A stretch of 64,000 nucleotides of DNA from Undibacterium piscinae (lineage in GTDB: Bacteria; Pseudomonadota; Gammaproteobacteria; Burkholderiales; Burkholderiaceae_D), in NCBI GenBank assembly GCA_003970805.2, contig CP051152.1, forward strand, positions 2,046,001 to 2,110,000. Direction: 5' to 3'. The stretch's first letter is position 1. Each line of letters starts with the position of its first letter. Shown here piece after piece: positions 45,116-55,877 of this stretch. The notes below the pieces were generated by a model, which searched no databases, was not told the DNA's origin, and saw only the letters and a list, made by a program, of their open reading frames with translations. The translations under genes and the position numbers were made by a program.

Positions 45116-47885
45116 ATGCAAAAAAACCCTGTTATTAGTTGATGGTTCAAGTTACTTGTACCGCGCCTTTCATGCCATGCCGGATCTGCGCAATGCGCAG
45201 GGCGAGCCAACCGGCGCGATCTACGGCATGATCAATATGTTGCGCCGTTTACGCCATGATTATCCAGCAGCATATATGGCATGCGTGTTCGATGCCAAGG
45301 GAAAAACTTTCCGTGACGATCTGTACCCTGAGTATAAGGCGCAACGTGCGCCTATGCCGGACGACTTGCGCCTGCAAATCGCGCCTATCCACGAAGCGGT
45401 ATTGGCGATGGGCTGGCCTATCCTGATGGTGGAAGGTGTCGAAGCCGATGACGTGATCGGCACGCTGGCGGTGAACGCCACCGCGCAAGGCTTAAATACC
45501 GTGGTATCTACCGGTGACAAAGACATGGCGCAACTAGTCAATGCCAATGTCACCCTGATTAACACCATGAGCAATGAAAAACTCGATGAAGCCGGCGTAT
45601 TGGGAAAATTTGGCATCCCGCCCAATCGCATCATCGACTACCTGACCCTGATCGGCGATACGGTCGACAACGTTCCCGGCGTGATGAAGTGCGGCCCGAA
45701 AACCGCGCTCAAATGGTTGGCACAATATGACAGCCTCGATGGCGTCATGGCGAACGCCGACAAGATCAGCGGCGTGGTCGGCGAAAATCTGCGCCAGGCA
45801 CTCGACTGGCTGCCGCAAGGACGGGTCTTAATCACGATTAAAACCGATTGCGACTTATCGCAGCATCACATCTCTATCGACGATTCGCTGACTGCCAAAG
45901 AAGAAAGCAAGGAAGCCATGCTGGCCTTCTTTAGCCGCTATGGTTTCAAGAGCTGGTTGCGTGAATTGTCGGGCGACGCCACCGCCAACGCCACACCGTT
46001 AAAAACCGTTGCCAGCACCAGGCCGGCGCAAGGCGGCTTGTTTGGTGACGAGAGCCAGGATGAACCCGCAGCAGCGCCGGCAACACCTACCAAACCGGCT
46101 GTCACGCAGTATGAAGCGATCCTGACCGAACAGGCACTCGACGCCTGGATAGCAAAAATAGCTAGCGCCACACTCACCGCCGTCGATACCGAAACCACCT
46201 CGCTGGAACCGATGAACGCGCAACTGGTCGGCATTTCGCTGTGCTGCGAAGCCGGCATCGCCGCCTATATTCCGGTGGCGCATTGCTATGCCGATGCACC
46301 GGCGCAATTGTCACGCGAACTGGTACTGGAAAAATTAAAACCCTGGCTGGAAGACGCCAGCCAGGCCAAGGTCGGGCAAAACCTCAAATACGACAGCCAT
46401 ATTTTTGCCAATCATGGCGTTACCCTGCGCGGCATCGTCCACGATACCCTGCTGGAATCCTACGTATTTGAATCGCACAAATCGCACGATATGGATAGCC
46501 TGGCGCTGCGCCATCTGGCGCACAAGACCATCAGTTTTGAGGAAGTCTGTGGTAAAGGTGCGTCGCAAATCTGTTTCGACCAGGTCGATCTGGAACGCGC
46601 CACCGCCTACGCCGCCGAAGACGCCGACATTACGCTGCAACTGCATCAGGCCATGTGGCCGCAGATAGAGCACGATGCCAAGTTGCTCTACATCTACAAC
46701 AAGATAGAGCTGCCAACTGCCGTAGCACTGCAAAAAATAGAGCGCAACGGTGTGCTGATCAATAAGGATCTGCTGGCGACCCAATCGCATGAGATAGGCA
46801 TACGCCTGCTGCAACTGGAACAGGGCGCTTATGAACTGGCAGGCCAGCCTTTCAACCTGAATTCACCAAAGCAACTGGGCGAGATATTTTTCGTCAAGCT
46901 AGGTTTGCCGGTCGTCAAAAAAACCCCTTCAGGCGCCCCATCGACCGATGAGGAAGTCTTGCAAAAACTGGCGGAAGACTACCCTCTGCCAAAAATCCTG
47001 CTGGAATACCGCGGTCTGGCCAAGCTGAAATCGACTTACACCGATAAGCTACCGAAGATGGTCAATCTACGCACCGGTCGCGTACACACCAATTATGCGC
47101 AAGCGGTAGCGGTCACCGGCCGGCTGGCATCGAACGATCCGAATCTGCAAAATATTCCGGTGCGCACCGCCGAAGGCCGCCGTATCCGCGAAGCCTTTGT
47201 GGCAGCACCTGGCAGCAAGATAGTCTCGGCCGATTATTCGCAAATTGAATTACGCATCATGGCCCACATCTCGGGCGACACCAGCCTGCTGAACGCCTTT
47301 GCCGCAGGGGAAGACGTGCACCGCGCAACTGCCTCGGAGATTTTTGGCGCAGCCCTGGCCGACGTCACCAGTGAACAAAGGCGTTACGCCAAAGTGATTA
47401 ACTTTGGCCTGATCTACGGCATGAGCGCCTTTGGCCTGGCCGGCAACCTGGGCATAGAACGCAGCGCGGCGCAAAGCTACATCGACAAATACTTCCAGCG
47501 TTATCCGGGCGTGGCGCAATACATGGCCGACACCCGTAGCCAGGCCAAAGCGCAAGGCTATGTGGAAACCGTGTTCGGCCGCCGCCTGTGGCTGGCCGAA
47601 ATCAATAGCCCGAACGGCCCGCGCCGCCAGGGTGCCGAACGCGCCGCGATCAACGCGCCCATGCAAGGCACCGCCGCCGATTTAATTAAACTGGCGATGG
47701 TAGCGGTACAAGACTGGCTGGAACGCGATGGTCTGCAAAGCAAAATGATCATGCAGGTACACGATGAATTGGTGTTGGAAGTTCCGGAAGCCGAGTTGGA
47801 ACTGGTCAAGAAAAAACTGCCGCAAATGATGGCCCAGGTAGCCGAATTGAAAGTACCTTTAGGTTCCCTCCAGAGAATCGCCTAG
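45116..47885 (+). CDS. polA: DNA polymerase I, shift at the start and C-terminus cut
   Basis: DNA polymerase I, about 920 residues. Domains in order: 5'-3' exonuclease (LLVDGSSYLYRAFHAMPDL, VEGVEADDVIGTLAV), 3'-5' exonuclease with the Asp and Glu of AVDTETTSLEP, and polymerase (VSADYSQIELRIMAHISGD, RRYAKVINFGLIYGMSAFG, MQVHDELVLEVPEAE). The ATG at 45116 reads MQKTLLLVDG only if the seven A at 45120-45126 are six; as given it stops after eight codons. At the other end the protein reads AELKVPL, then GSLQRIA and a stop, where homologs continue for about 14 more residues. This is where the truncated ccsB begins. The DUF2782-thrB neighbours are usual for polA. Confidence 0.9.
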
Positions 47886-48174
47886 ACAACAAATATTTTA
47901 GTCGCCATATCCAGCGAACCATCGTGGATTGGAACAGCGCCAGTAAGGCCAACGTCAATGTCAGGCTACGCATAGGTTTCCAGTGCCAGCCCAGCCAGGC
48001 GAGCGTCGGCGCCGTCAGCAGCAAGATCGCTTTTTCGTAGATATCCATATACTGACCAAACTGGCTCAATACATACAAAGAAGCGGTTCCCAGAACAGCC
48101 GCGTATAACCAGTCGATTACCGACAAGCGCTTGAAGAAGCCCTGGTAAGGTGTGTAGCCTTGTGTCATTTCCAT
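47871..48174 (-). pseudogene. ccsB: Cytochrome c biogenesis protein CcsB, N-terminal fragment
   Basis: The start of CcsB (CcsA/ResC), the haem-handling partner of ResB in system II. The ATG at 48174 gives GYTPYQGFFKRLSVIDWLYA, DIYEKAILLLTAPTLAWLGW and LKYLLS, then after a small indel AILW. At about 47870 the sequence joins the polA 3' end. Some 290 residues are missing, including the tryptophan-rich haem-binding (WWD) motif and most membrane helices. The fragment is convergent with polA, so one deletion could explain both cut ends. It lies 95 bases past resB in the same direction. Confidence 0.8.
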
Positions 48175-48269
48175 GATGATTCCATTACTTGAAACTATGT
48201 GCGAAATTTAGTGTAGCCGAATAATCAAAACGCGGTTGGAAGTCGCGACATATAAACGGAGTAAGCTGT

Positions 48270-50438
48270 TTAGCGAATTTGCTGTAATTGCGTTTTCAGT
48301 TGCTCAAATTCTTTTTCAAAATCCAAAGTTTTGCGCTGTGAACTCAATGCCATCAGGGCGCGCGAACCGCCATCCTCTTCCTTGATCCAGATCCATAAAC
48401 GTCGCTCACGGATATAAAACATGGAAAACACGCCGATTACCAAAAACAGGCAACCGAGATACACGATGTTTTGTCCCGGTGAACGCGTCACTTGCAGTAC
48501 CGAAGCTTTGACCTCATCAAAGCCTTGAAGTTGCATATAAACTGGCGCGCCGTAAAAGAAAGAATCAGATAGGGCACTGGTTGCCACCTGCAGGAAACGC
48601 GCATGTTTTTCATCTAGTTCTATGGCTGGCAAACCTTCGCTCTTGCGCGCCAACTGCCATAAATCCCACATCCCGCCATTCAGAATTTTCATGAAAACGT
48701 CAGCCGCCTTACCTTGTTCTGCCGCCGGTATTTGCTCAAGAAATTGCGAAATAGCCAAATAGCCTGCAGGTTGCTCGGCATTTGATCCGGTACCGGCAAA
48801 GATAGTCATGCCTTTTAAGGCAGAAGCTGCCAACTGTGCCTGCAATTGAGCGCCATTCGGGCCGCTAGACGGCAACGCACGTTGCGCGTAAGCCTGCGCC
48901 GCAAGTTGTCGCAATGCAGGATCGGCCATAGCGCCACGGATACGCATCCATTCCTTGACGCTATCATCATCATCGGCAGGAATCCTCAGATAGCGAAAAG
49001 CGTCGTTAGGGTTATCGCGGGTACCTGCCAAAAATACCCATGCCCCATCCACTTCCACTGGCTGCATGTAATTATGAAACTCCCTTGCCTGCCCATTCTT
49101 ATCGCGTAATTTGTATTGCACGCTAGGGCCGACATTTTTCAAATCCTTATTATTGACATTTTTGGCGGCAGAACCCATGTGCCGCTCCAAGTCAGCAGAT
49201 ACTTTCTCATTGAAACTTTTTTTTGTATCCACCGCACGCACGTCCTGACCATTGCGTGACATGTTTTCAACGTTAAACGGACGGAAACCCGTCCACTCTA
49301 TGGTGAATTCATTACCATTCTCAAGTTTCAGCGGAGTATTGCCACCGACATCCCCCTTGATATCAACATTAGCGGTTTTAGCGCCCTGCATAGGATAGGT
49401 CTTCAGGCGCAAATGGCTGCCACCATCCTCAAAACTCGACTGAAACAGTGCGATACCTTTGTAAATTAAGGGCTGATTCACCTTGATCGTGGCAGGAAAC
49501 GTCTTGCCAGTTTCATGATCCGTGATCACGACATCACTGGCAAACAGCTTAGGCATGCCGGTCGAGTAATAGTCGATGGTAAATTTTTTCAGTTGTATCG
49601 TGAACGGCAAATCCTGAATCAACACGCCCTTTTGCTGGGAGATAATCGCGGTATTGCTACTAGCCCCCTCCGGGATCATGCTATTGCCACGGAAAGTGGG
49701 CGTTCCCAGCGCAAGCCTGTGCTGCTCCGGAATCTGGGCGATGATGCCATTGCCTTCAAAAGGCACCTTACCCATAAACCACTGCTGATAGCGTATCGCC
49801 AGATCTGAATCGAGCAATCCGCCGACGCAAATAATCACAATCGCGCTATGCGCAAAAATGTACCCCCACTTATTCGCCGCACCTTGCTTGGCGACGATCA
49901 GGGTCGCCTTCTCTTTTTCTATCAACTTTGATTTATAGCCAAGATTGGCAATATGACTACCGATTCGAGCAGCCATCTCTGAGTGCTGTTGCGAGCCACT
50001 CCATTCAAGCTTATGGTGAAAATTACGCAATGAGGCTTCACGTACATTTTCACGCCAACTGCGCATATCCTTGAGCATCTTTGGGGTATTTCGTATCAGG
50101 CACAGACTGGTAGAGAGCACCAGAAATGCCATGATCAGCAAAAACCACCAGGCCGAATACAGTGAATACAAACTCAATTTATTAAATACATCAAACCAGA
50201 GCGGGCCGAATTGATTGACATAGTTGGGCATGGGCTCATTCTGCTTCAAGACCGTACCGATCATCGCAGCAACAGCAATCAGCGTGAGCAAACTAATTGC
50301 GAAACGCATAGAGGACAGTAATTCGACCAGATCCGCAAGCCAACGGCGTTCGGTATTCAGGTTCAATCCTGCAGTTTTGCTGACGGGGTCTGTATCGCTA
50401 TTATCGGTGGAGGTATCTGTTTGCGTATCGGTATTCAT
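48270..50438 (-). CDS. resB: Cytochrome c biogenesis protein ResB
   Basis: A 722-residue membrane protein of system II c-type cytochrome maturation. It shows N-terminal membrane helices (MRFAISLLTLIAVAAMIGTV, then SAWWFLLIMAFLVLSTSLCL), a large periplasmic domain and a final helix (NIVYLGCLFLVIGVFSMFYI). Family blocks are QFGPLWFDVFNKL and AHSAIVIICVGGLLDSDLAI. It forms the haem ligation complex with CcsB, whose gene is cut short directly downstream. The cytochrome c4 gene lies just upstream with a terminator between. Confidence 0.92.
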   Translation of the reverse strand: MNTDTQTDTSTDNSDTDPVSKTAGLNLNTERRWLADLVELLSSMRFAISLLTLIAVAAMIGTVLKQNEPMPNYVNQFGPLWFDVFNKLSLYSLYSAWWFLLIMAFLVLSTSLCLIRNTPKMLKDMRSWRENVREASLRNFHHKLEWSGSQQHSEMAARIGSHIANLGYKSKLIEKEKATLIVAKQGAANKWGYIFAHSAIVIICVGGLLDSDLAIRYQQWFMGKVPFEGNGIIAQIPEQHRLALGTPTFRGNSMIPEGASSNTAIISQQKGVLIQDLPFTIQLKKFTIDYYSTGMPKLFASDVVITDHETGKTFPATIKVNQPLIYKGIALFQSSFEDGGSHLRLKTYPMQGAKTANVDIKGDVGGNTPLKLENGNEFTIEWTGFRPFNVENMSRNGQDVRAVDTKKSFNEKVSADLERHMGSAAKNVNNKDLKNVGPSVQYKLRDKNGQAREFHNYMQPVEVDGAWVFLAGTRDNPNDAFRYLRIPADDDDSVKEWMRIRGAMADPALRQLAAQAYAQRALPSSGPNGAQLQAQLAASALKGMTIFAGTGSNAEQPAGYLAISQFLEQIPAAEQGKAADVFMKILNGGMWDLWQLARKSEGLPAIELDEKHARFLQVATSALSDSFFYGAPVYMQLQGFDEVKASVLQVTRSPGQNIVYLGCLFLVIGVFSMFYIRERRLWIWIKEEDGGSRALMALSSQRKTLDFEKEFEQLKTQLQQIR

Positions 50439-50453
50439 GCTTATCCAAGAAAC

Positions 50454-50482
50454 AAAAAAAGGGGATGGCTTTTGCCACCCCC
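50454..50482 (-). terminator. Terminator of the cytochrome c4 gene
   Basis: On the minus strand GGGGGTGGC, AAAA, GCCATCCCC with seven T after it; between the cytochrome c4 stop and the resB start. Confidence 0.9.
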
Positions 50483-50527
50483 TCCTTTAATATTACTATT
50501 TTATCTTTTTACACTAGCTTCTGACGC

Positions 50528-51187
50528 TTACTTCAGGCCCGCCATATAGTCAGCGACAGCCTTCATCTCATCATCTGACATACGTTTGGCGATAGTCGCC
50601 ATTTGCGGGCTATTTTTACGTACACCGGTACGGAAATTAGTCAATTGAGCAATTGTGTAATCCTGATGTTGAGCTGCAATCCGTGGATATTGGGCTGGCA
50701 TACCTGCTCCATTCGGGCTGTGGCAACCAGCACAGGCTGGAACATTTTTCTCAGCGATACCGCCACGATAAATTTGCTTGCCTAATTCCACGATGTCTTT
50801 ATTTTTAGCGGAGCCCGGTTTCGATTTTTGTGCAGCCAGATAAGCGGCAACATTTTTCACATCGTCGTCTTTCAATGCAGCTGAAAATGCGGTCATTACT
50901 GCATTGTTACGATCTGCGCCCTTGAAATCGTGCAATTGCTTATTAATATAGGCTTCGTGTTGTCCGGCCAACTTAGGATTCACGCTAATGGTGGAATTAC
51001 CACCCTCACCATGACAGGAAGCGCAAGCGACAATCCCACGTGCGGCATCACCGTTCGCGTAAAGCGTTGCTCCCTTAGCGGCGTCAGCTTTGGCTGGGGC
51101 TGCTTGCTCGTTGGCATAGGCTATGGAAGACACCGCTAAAATTGCGATGCTGATTGATTTCAAAAATGGTAAAAAAGCACGGTTCAT
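50528..51187 (-). CDS. Cytochrome c4 (dihaem)
   Basis: A 219-residue secreted dihaem cytochrome. The signal peptide (ISIAILAVSSIAYA) ends near residue 25. Two haem-binding motifs are visible, CASCHGEGGNS and CAGCHSPNGAGMP, each followed by its axial Met segment (AVMTAFSAAL and SPQMATIAKRMSDDEMKA). The duplicated fold is typical of cytochrome c4, which passes electrons to terminal oxidases. It precedes resB, whose product is needed for its haem attachment. It has its own terminator. Confidence 0.94.
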   Translation of the reverse strand: MNRAFLPFLKSISIAILAVSSIAYANEQAAPAKADAAKGATLYANGDAARGIVACASCHGEGGNSTISVNPKLAGQHEAYINKQLHDFKGADRNNAVMTAFSAALKDDDVKNVAAYLAAQKSKPGSAKNKDIVELGKQIYRGGIAEKNVPACAGCHSPNGAGMPAQYPRIAAQHQDYTIAQLTNFRTGVRKNSPQMATIAKRMSDDEMKAVADYMAGLK

Positions 51188-51421
51188 TCAAACACCCTGA
51201 GACTAAATAATGGAAATCTGCCCTATTGGCGACGCAAATAGCTTATTCGCAGGACAGCACGTTTACCGCTGCCCAATACCTAACCCCTTATTGTACAATA
51301 GCTTTTAAGGAAATGTTGGCTAATTCGGGGTGCGTGAAACCAGAAAGAGGCAGCATTTTTAAGCGAATCCGCTCATTTCTGTCGTATTTTTTCACGCATT
51401 TATCATTATTGGCCACCTCTT

Positions 51422-52159
51422 ATGTCTATCCTCTGGCAAGCCCGCTTCTTTACGACGGTCAACCATTTACGCGACCTGCCTACTCTACAGGTGCCTGAAA
51501 TCGCCTTTGCCGGCCGCTCCAATGCCGGGAAATCTACCGCCATCAACATTCTGTGCAATCAGAAAAAATTATGCTTTGCATCCAAGACGCCGGGACGCAC
51601 GCAACACATTAATTATTTTTCCATCGGCGGCGCGCATGTGGCGCAGCATCGCAAAGATGCAACAATCGTAGAGGAAATTCGTGCTTTATTGGTCGATTTG
51701 CCTGGCTATGGTTATGCAGAGGTCCCTGGCGCGGCTAAAAACCACTGGAATCAGTTACTTGGTAATTACGTGCAAAAACGCGATCAATTATCTGCCCTGA
51801 TATTGATTATGGATTCGCGCCGGCCATTCACGGATCTTGATAGGCAAATGCTGGAATGGTACGCGCCTACCGGTCGCCCTGTGCATTGCCTACTGACCAA
51901 GGCAGATAAACTCAACCGCAACGAAGCGACCAATGCACTCAGACTGACCAATACAGTGCTGGCAAGCTATACCGACGAAAACGGTGTGCCATTTCCATTT
52001 ACGGCACAACTGTTTTCTTCGCTAAAACGCATAGGAATAGAAGAAGCGGATGCGAAAATACAGCAATTGACCGGCCTAGACCTGCCTTTCACCAAAAATA
52101 TCGTTGAAAGCGATGAGGCAGAAGCATCGTCAGCCAATCAAGAGAACGATCCGGCATAA
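51422..52159 (+). CDS. engB: Ribosome biogenesis GTP-binding protein EngB (YihA)
   Basis: A 245-residue TrmE-Era-EngA-like GTPase needed for 50S assembly. GTPase motifs: G1 [10 protein letters not shown]2 TPGRTQ, G3 DLPGYG, G4 TKAD ([13 protein letters not shown]), and a G5-like [14 protein letters not shown]. An insertion ([17 protein letters not shown]) between G2 and G3 is longer than in E. coli. A 30-residue acidic C-terminal tail follows. It is divergent from the cytochrome c4 gene; the 234 bases between hold their promoters. It ends close to a hairpin at 52166. Confidence 0.95.
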   Translation: MSILWQARFFTTVNHLRDLPTLQVPEIAFAGRSNAGKSTAINILCNQKKLCFASKTPGRTQHINYFSIGGAHVAQHRKDATIVEEIRALLVDLPGYGYAEVPGAAKNHWNQLLGNYVQKRDQLSALILIMDSRRPFTDLDRQMLEWYAPTGRPVHCLLTKADKLNRNEATNALRLTNTVLASYTDENGVPFPFTAQLFSSLKRIGIEEADAKIQQLTGLDLPFTKNIVESDEAEASSANQENDPA

Positions 52160-52190
52160 AAAAAACCCCGGCAATGTCTAGTTGCCGGGG
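52158..52190 (-). terminator. Hairpin with A tract after engB
   Basis: CCCCGGCAA/TTGCCGGGG, a perfect nine-base stem. Eight A precede it on the plus strand and AAAA follows, so the T tract needed for termination exists only on the minus strand, although engB is on the plus strand. Confidence 0.6.
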
Positions 52191-52265
52191 AAAATAACGC
52201 CATAATCGAATAGGGTCGATGGGCGCCCGCTCAGGGAGAATAAGCGGTAGGCTAGCGCCTGTTAA

Positions 52266-53354
<1,089 letters not shown>

Positions 53355-53431
53355 GCGACGCAGGGTGAGCGCCAAATTATTCTGACATTTACGCTCACCC
53401 TATCCTGAAATTTTTCAGCGAGCGCCCCATC

Positions 53432-54661
53432 ATGCAAGAAAAAATCATTAGCTTTGCCAGCCCTGTATTTTTTTTGCTGATCGCCATCGAATTCATGGTC
53501 GCAGTACGGCGCCAACAACATCGCTACCAAATCAACGACGCCATCAACAGCCTAAGTCTCGGTGTCATGAGTCAGATCACCGGCGTGTTCCTCAAAGTAT
53601 TGTCGGTAGGCGTATACGCATGGGTATTTCAACATGCCGCGCTATTCAATCTGCCGGAAGACAGCAGCTGGATTTGGCTATCGGGCTTATTGCTGTACGA
53701 CTTTTTATATTACTGGCTGCATCGCATGGGGCACGAAACCAACCTGCTGTGGGCTGCCCACGTAGTCCACCATCAAAGCGAAGCCTATAATCTCACCACT
53801 GCATTGCGTCAAACCAGCAGCGGCGCCTTATTTGGCTGGGTGTTCTACCTGCCGTTAGCGCTAATCGGCTATCCGGTTCAGGTGTTTATCGCCATCGCAC
53901 TGATTGATCTACTTTACCAATTCTGGATACATACCCAGCAGATCGGTAAGCTCGGCTGGTTTGACCGCGTTTTTGTTTCGCCCTCCAATCACAGGGCGCA
54001 TCACGCAGTCAACGATCTGTATCTGGACAAGAATTACGGCGGCATCCTGATACTCTGGGATAGGCTGTTCGGCACTTTTATTGAAGAGCAAGACGCCCAT
54101 CCCGTGGTGTTCGGCACACGTAGTCCACTACGCAGCTGGAACCCGCTATGGGCCAATCTGGAGGTGTATGCGGCAGTAGCGCAAGATGCCTGGCACACCA
54201 AACGTTGGGGAGACAAATTGCGTATCTGGCTGATGCCCCCCGGCTGGCGGCCGGCTGATCTGGAAAACAGTACAAACACAAAAAAATTTGATTTGCAGCG
54301 AAGTCTGTTTAATCCGCCATTAGAAGCCTCAAAGATCTGGTATTGCCTGCTGCAGTTCATTCTCGCACTACAATTGAGCACGCATTTTTTACTCTCTTTT
54401 CAGAGCATTTCTGCACTCGCTGCATTCGCCTATGCATGCTGGCTGATCATCACGTTCTGGATCATAGGCGGTCTGATGGAACCCCAGCGCTTATATGTAT
54501 TATTGGAAAAATGCCGGCTGGGTCTGACTTCCCTCGCACTCGCTTTCAGCGACAGCTGGTTCAACAGCTTCCCGCTAACAATGTTAAGCAAAATAGCAAT
54601 TAGCTGCTTCTGCCTGATCTCTCTACTCACGCTATGGCGTATTTTTGAAAAAACTAAGTAA
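53432..54661 (+). CDS. Sterol desaturase family (fatty acid hydroxylase) membrane protein
   Basis: A 409-residue membrane protein with the four-helix di-iron hydroxylase fold. The histidine boxes are HRMGH, HVVHHQSE and SNHRAHHAVND, as in sterol desaturases and fatty acid hydroxylases, with membrane helices before and after. Beyond residue 270 a second hydrophobic domain (LLQFILALQLSTHFLLSFQS) makes it longer than the core family. The substrate is unknown; a lipid is expected. Its stop directly precedes the start of the CorA-like gene (no spacer), so the two are likely co-translated. Confidence 0.85.
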   Translation: MQEKIISFASPVFFLLIAIEFMVAVRRQQHRYQINDAINSLSLGVMSQITGVFLKVLSVGVYAWVFQHAALFNLPEDSSWIWLSGLLLYDFLYYWLHRMGHETNLLWAAHVVHHQSEAYNLTTALRQTSSGALFGWVFYLPLALIGYPVQVFIAIALIDLLYQFWIHTQQIGKLGWFDRVFVSPSNHRAHHAVNDLYLDKNYGGILILWDRLFGTFIEEQDAHPVVFGTRSPLRSWNPLWANLEVYAAVAQDAWHTKRWGDKLRIWLMPPGWRPADLENSTNTKKFDLQRSLFNPPLEASKIWYCLLQFILALQLSTHFLLSFQSISALAAFAYACWLIITFWIIGGLMEPQRLYVLLEKCRLGLTSLALAFSDSWFNSFPLTMLSKIAISCFCLISLLTLWRIFEKTK

Positions 54662-55780
54662 ATGGATATTTTCCACATAGGTGACAAACAAGTTTCACTT
54701 AACAACACTGAAATACCATCCAGCGGCTTTCTATGGCTGGACGTAACTCATGAAGAAGTGACTGCCGATCCTGAAGCATGGCGCGATGAAGTCGAAAGGA
54801 TCACCGGCACCCATCTGTATGATCTGCATCTCAGAGATGCCGTGAACCTATCGCACCCCTCGTATTTTGATGCGACTCAAGAATACGAAATGGTGGTATT
54901 TCGCAAACTCGCCTTGCATGCTGATCCGGCTAACACAGTAGCGACTGACGGGATCAAGAGGAAAATACCCGCCGTCCTCAATAAGTTGGTAACGCAACCG
55001 GTTGCTTTCTTTTTGGTCGGATCAGCGCTGGTCACCGTAAGGTCGAGCACCAGCCAAACCATAGAAAACGCCCGGGCCCGTTTGCTTGCGTATAAGTTCA
55101 AAGCGGAAGCGAGCACTCATGCCACTCGCCTGCCGGCATCACCGGAAGACCTGATGCTGCGTTTGCTCAATTCCATGGTGGATCAATATCTGGCACTACG
55201 CCAACCGCTCACCCAACAACTAGATCGCTGGCAACACGCCCTGCTCGATCCGCGCAAACCGTTCAAAAACTGGCTAGCCTTACTCGACTCCCGCATAGAG
55301 CTACGCAAGTTAGATCACCTCTGCGAAGAGCAGCATGACGCCTTGCAAGAGTTAAGGGATCACATCATAGACACCCATGATGGCAGTAGCAACGGTAACG
55401 GTCACGCCAAAGACCTACTTCTAGTGCGCACCAATGATGTGATCGAGCATATCGGCCGCGTACTCAATCATGCGCGCAGACTGGAGGCATCACTGGAGTC
55501 AGCGGTGCAAATCCATTTCGCGGCCATGGCGCACCGCACCAGCGAGATCATGCGCACCCTCACTGTCATCACAGCGCTATTTATGCCCCTGACCTTAATT
55601 ACCGGTATCTTTGGGATGAACTTCGTCAAGATGCCCATGCTGGAGAACGCATCAGGCTTCTGGGTTATTATCGGCATCATGCTGGGCATGGTGGTGCTGT
55701 TACTCGGGTACTTTCGCAGCAAGCGCTACCTTGAGGAACGGGCTACACAGCAAGCCGCACGCCAAATGCATACTAGATAG
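54662..55780 (+). CDS. CorA family divalent metal transporter
   Basis: A 372-residue CorA/ZntB-type protein. The long N-terminal cytoplasmic part has a helix-rich funnel; two C-terminal membrane helices follow (LTVITALFMPLTLITGIFGM and FWVIIGIMLGMVVLLLGYF). The ion-channel signature GMN is present in IFGMNFVKMPML, between the helices. Magnesium uptake is the usual role, though ZntB-like zinc or other metal transport cannot be excluded. The ATG abuts the previous stop codon. Confidence 0.9.
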   Translation: MDIFHIGDKQVSLNNTEIPSSGFLWLDVTHEEVTADPEAWRDEVERITGTHLYDLHLRDAVNLSHPSYFDATQEYEMVVFRKLALHADPANTVATDGIKRKIPAVLNKLVTQPVAFFLVGSALVTVRSSTSQTIENARARLLAYKFKAEASTHATRLPASPEDLMLRLLNSMVDQYLALRQPLTQQLDRWQHALLDPRKPFKNWLALLDSRIELRKLDHLCEEQHDALQELRDHIIDTHDGSSNGNGHAKDLLLVRTNDVIEHIGRVLNHARRLEASLESAVQIHFAAMAHRTSEIMRTLTVITALFMPLTLITGIFGMNFVKMPMLENASGFWVIIGIMLGMVVLLLGYFRSKRYLEERATQQAARQMHTR

Positions 55781-55877
55781 GGGTATGCTCATAGCATGCT
55801 CCATCGCGCAGCATTGATAAGCGCAATGAACACAAATATGAATATACTCCTCCATTTTTCAAATATTGAGAGCAGCA

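Noticed and set aside
44231-45142. 303-codon plus-strand frame across the LOG gene
   Set aside because: Antisense to the conserved LOG gene, with no family-like motifs.
51226-51421. Small frame before engB
   Set aside because: It lies in the divergent promoter region, runs into engB in another frame and has no recognisable features.
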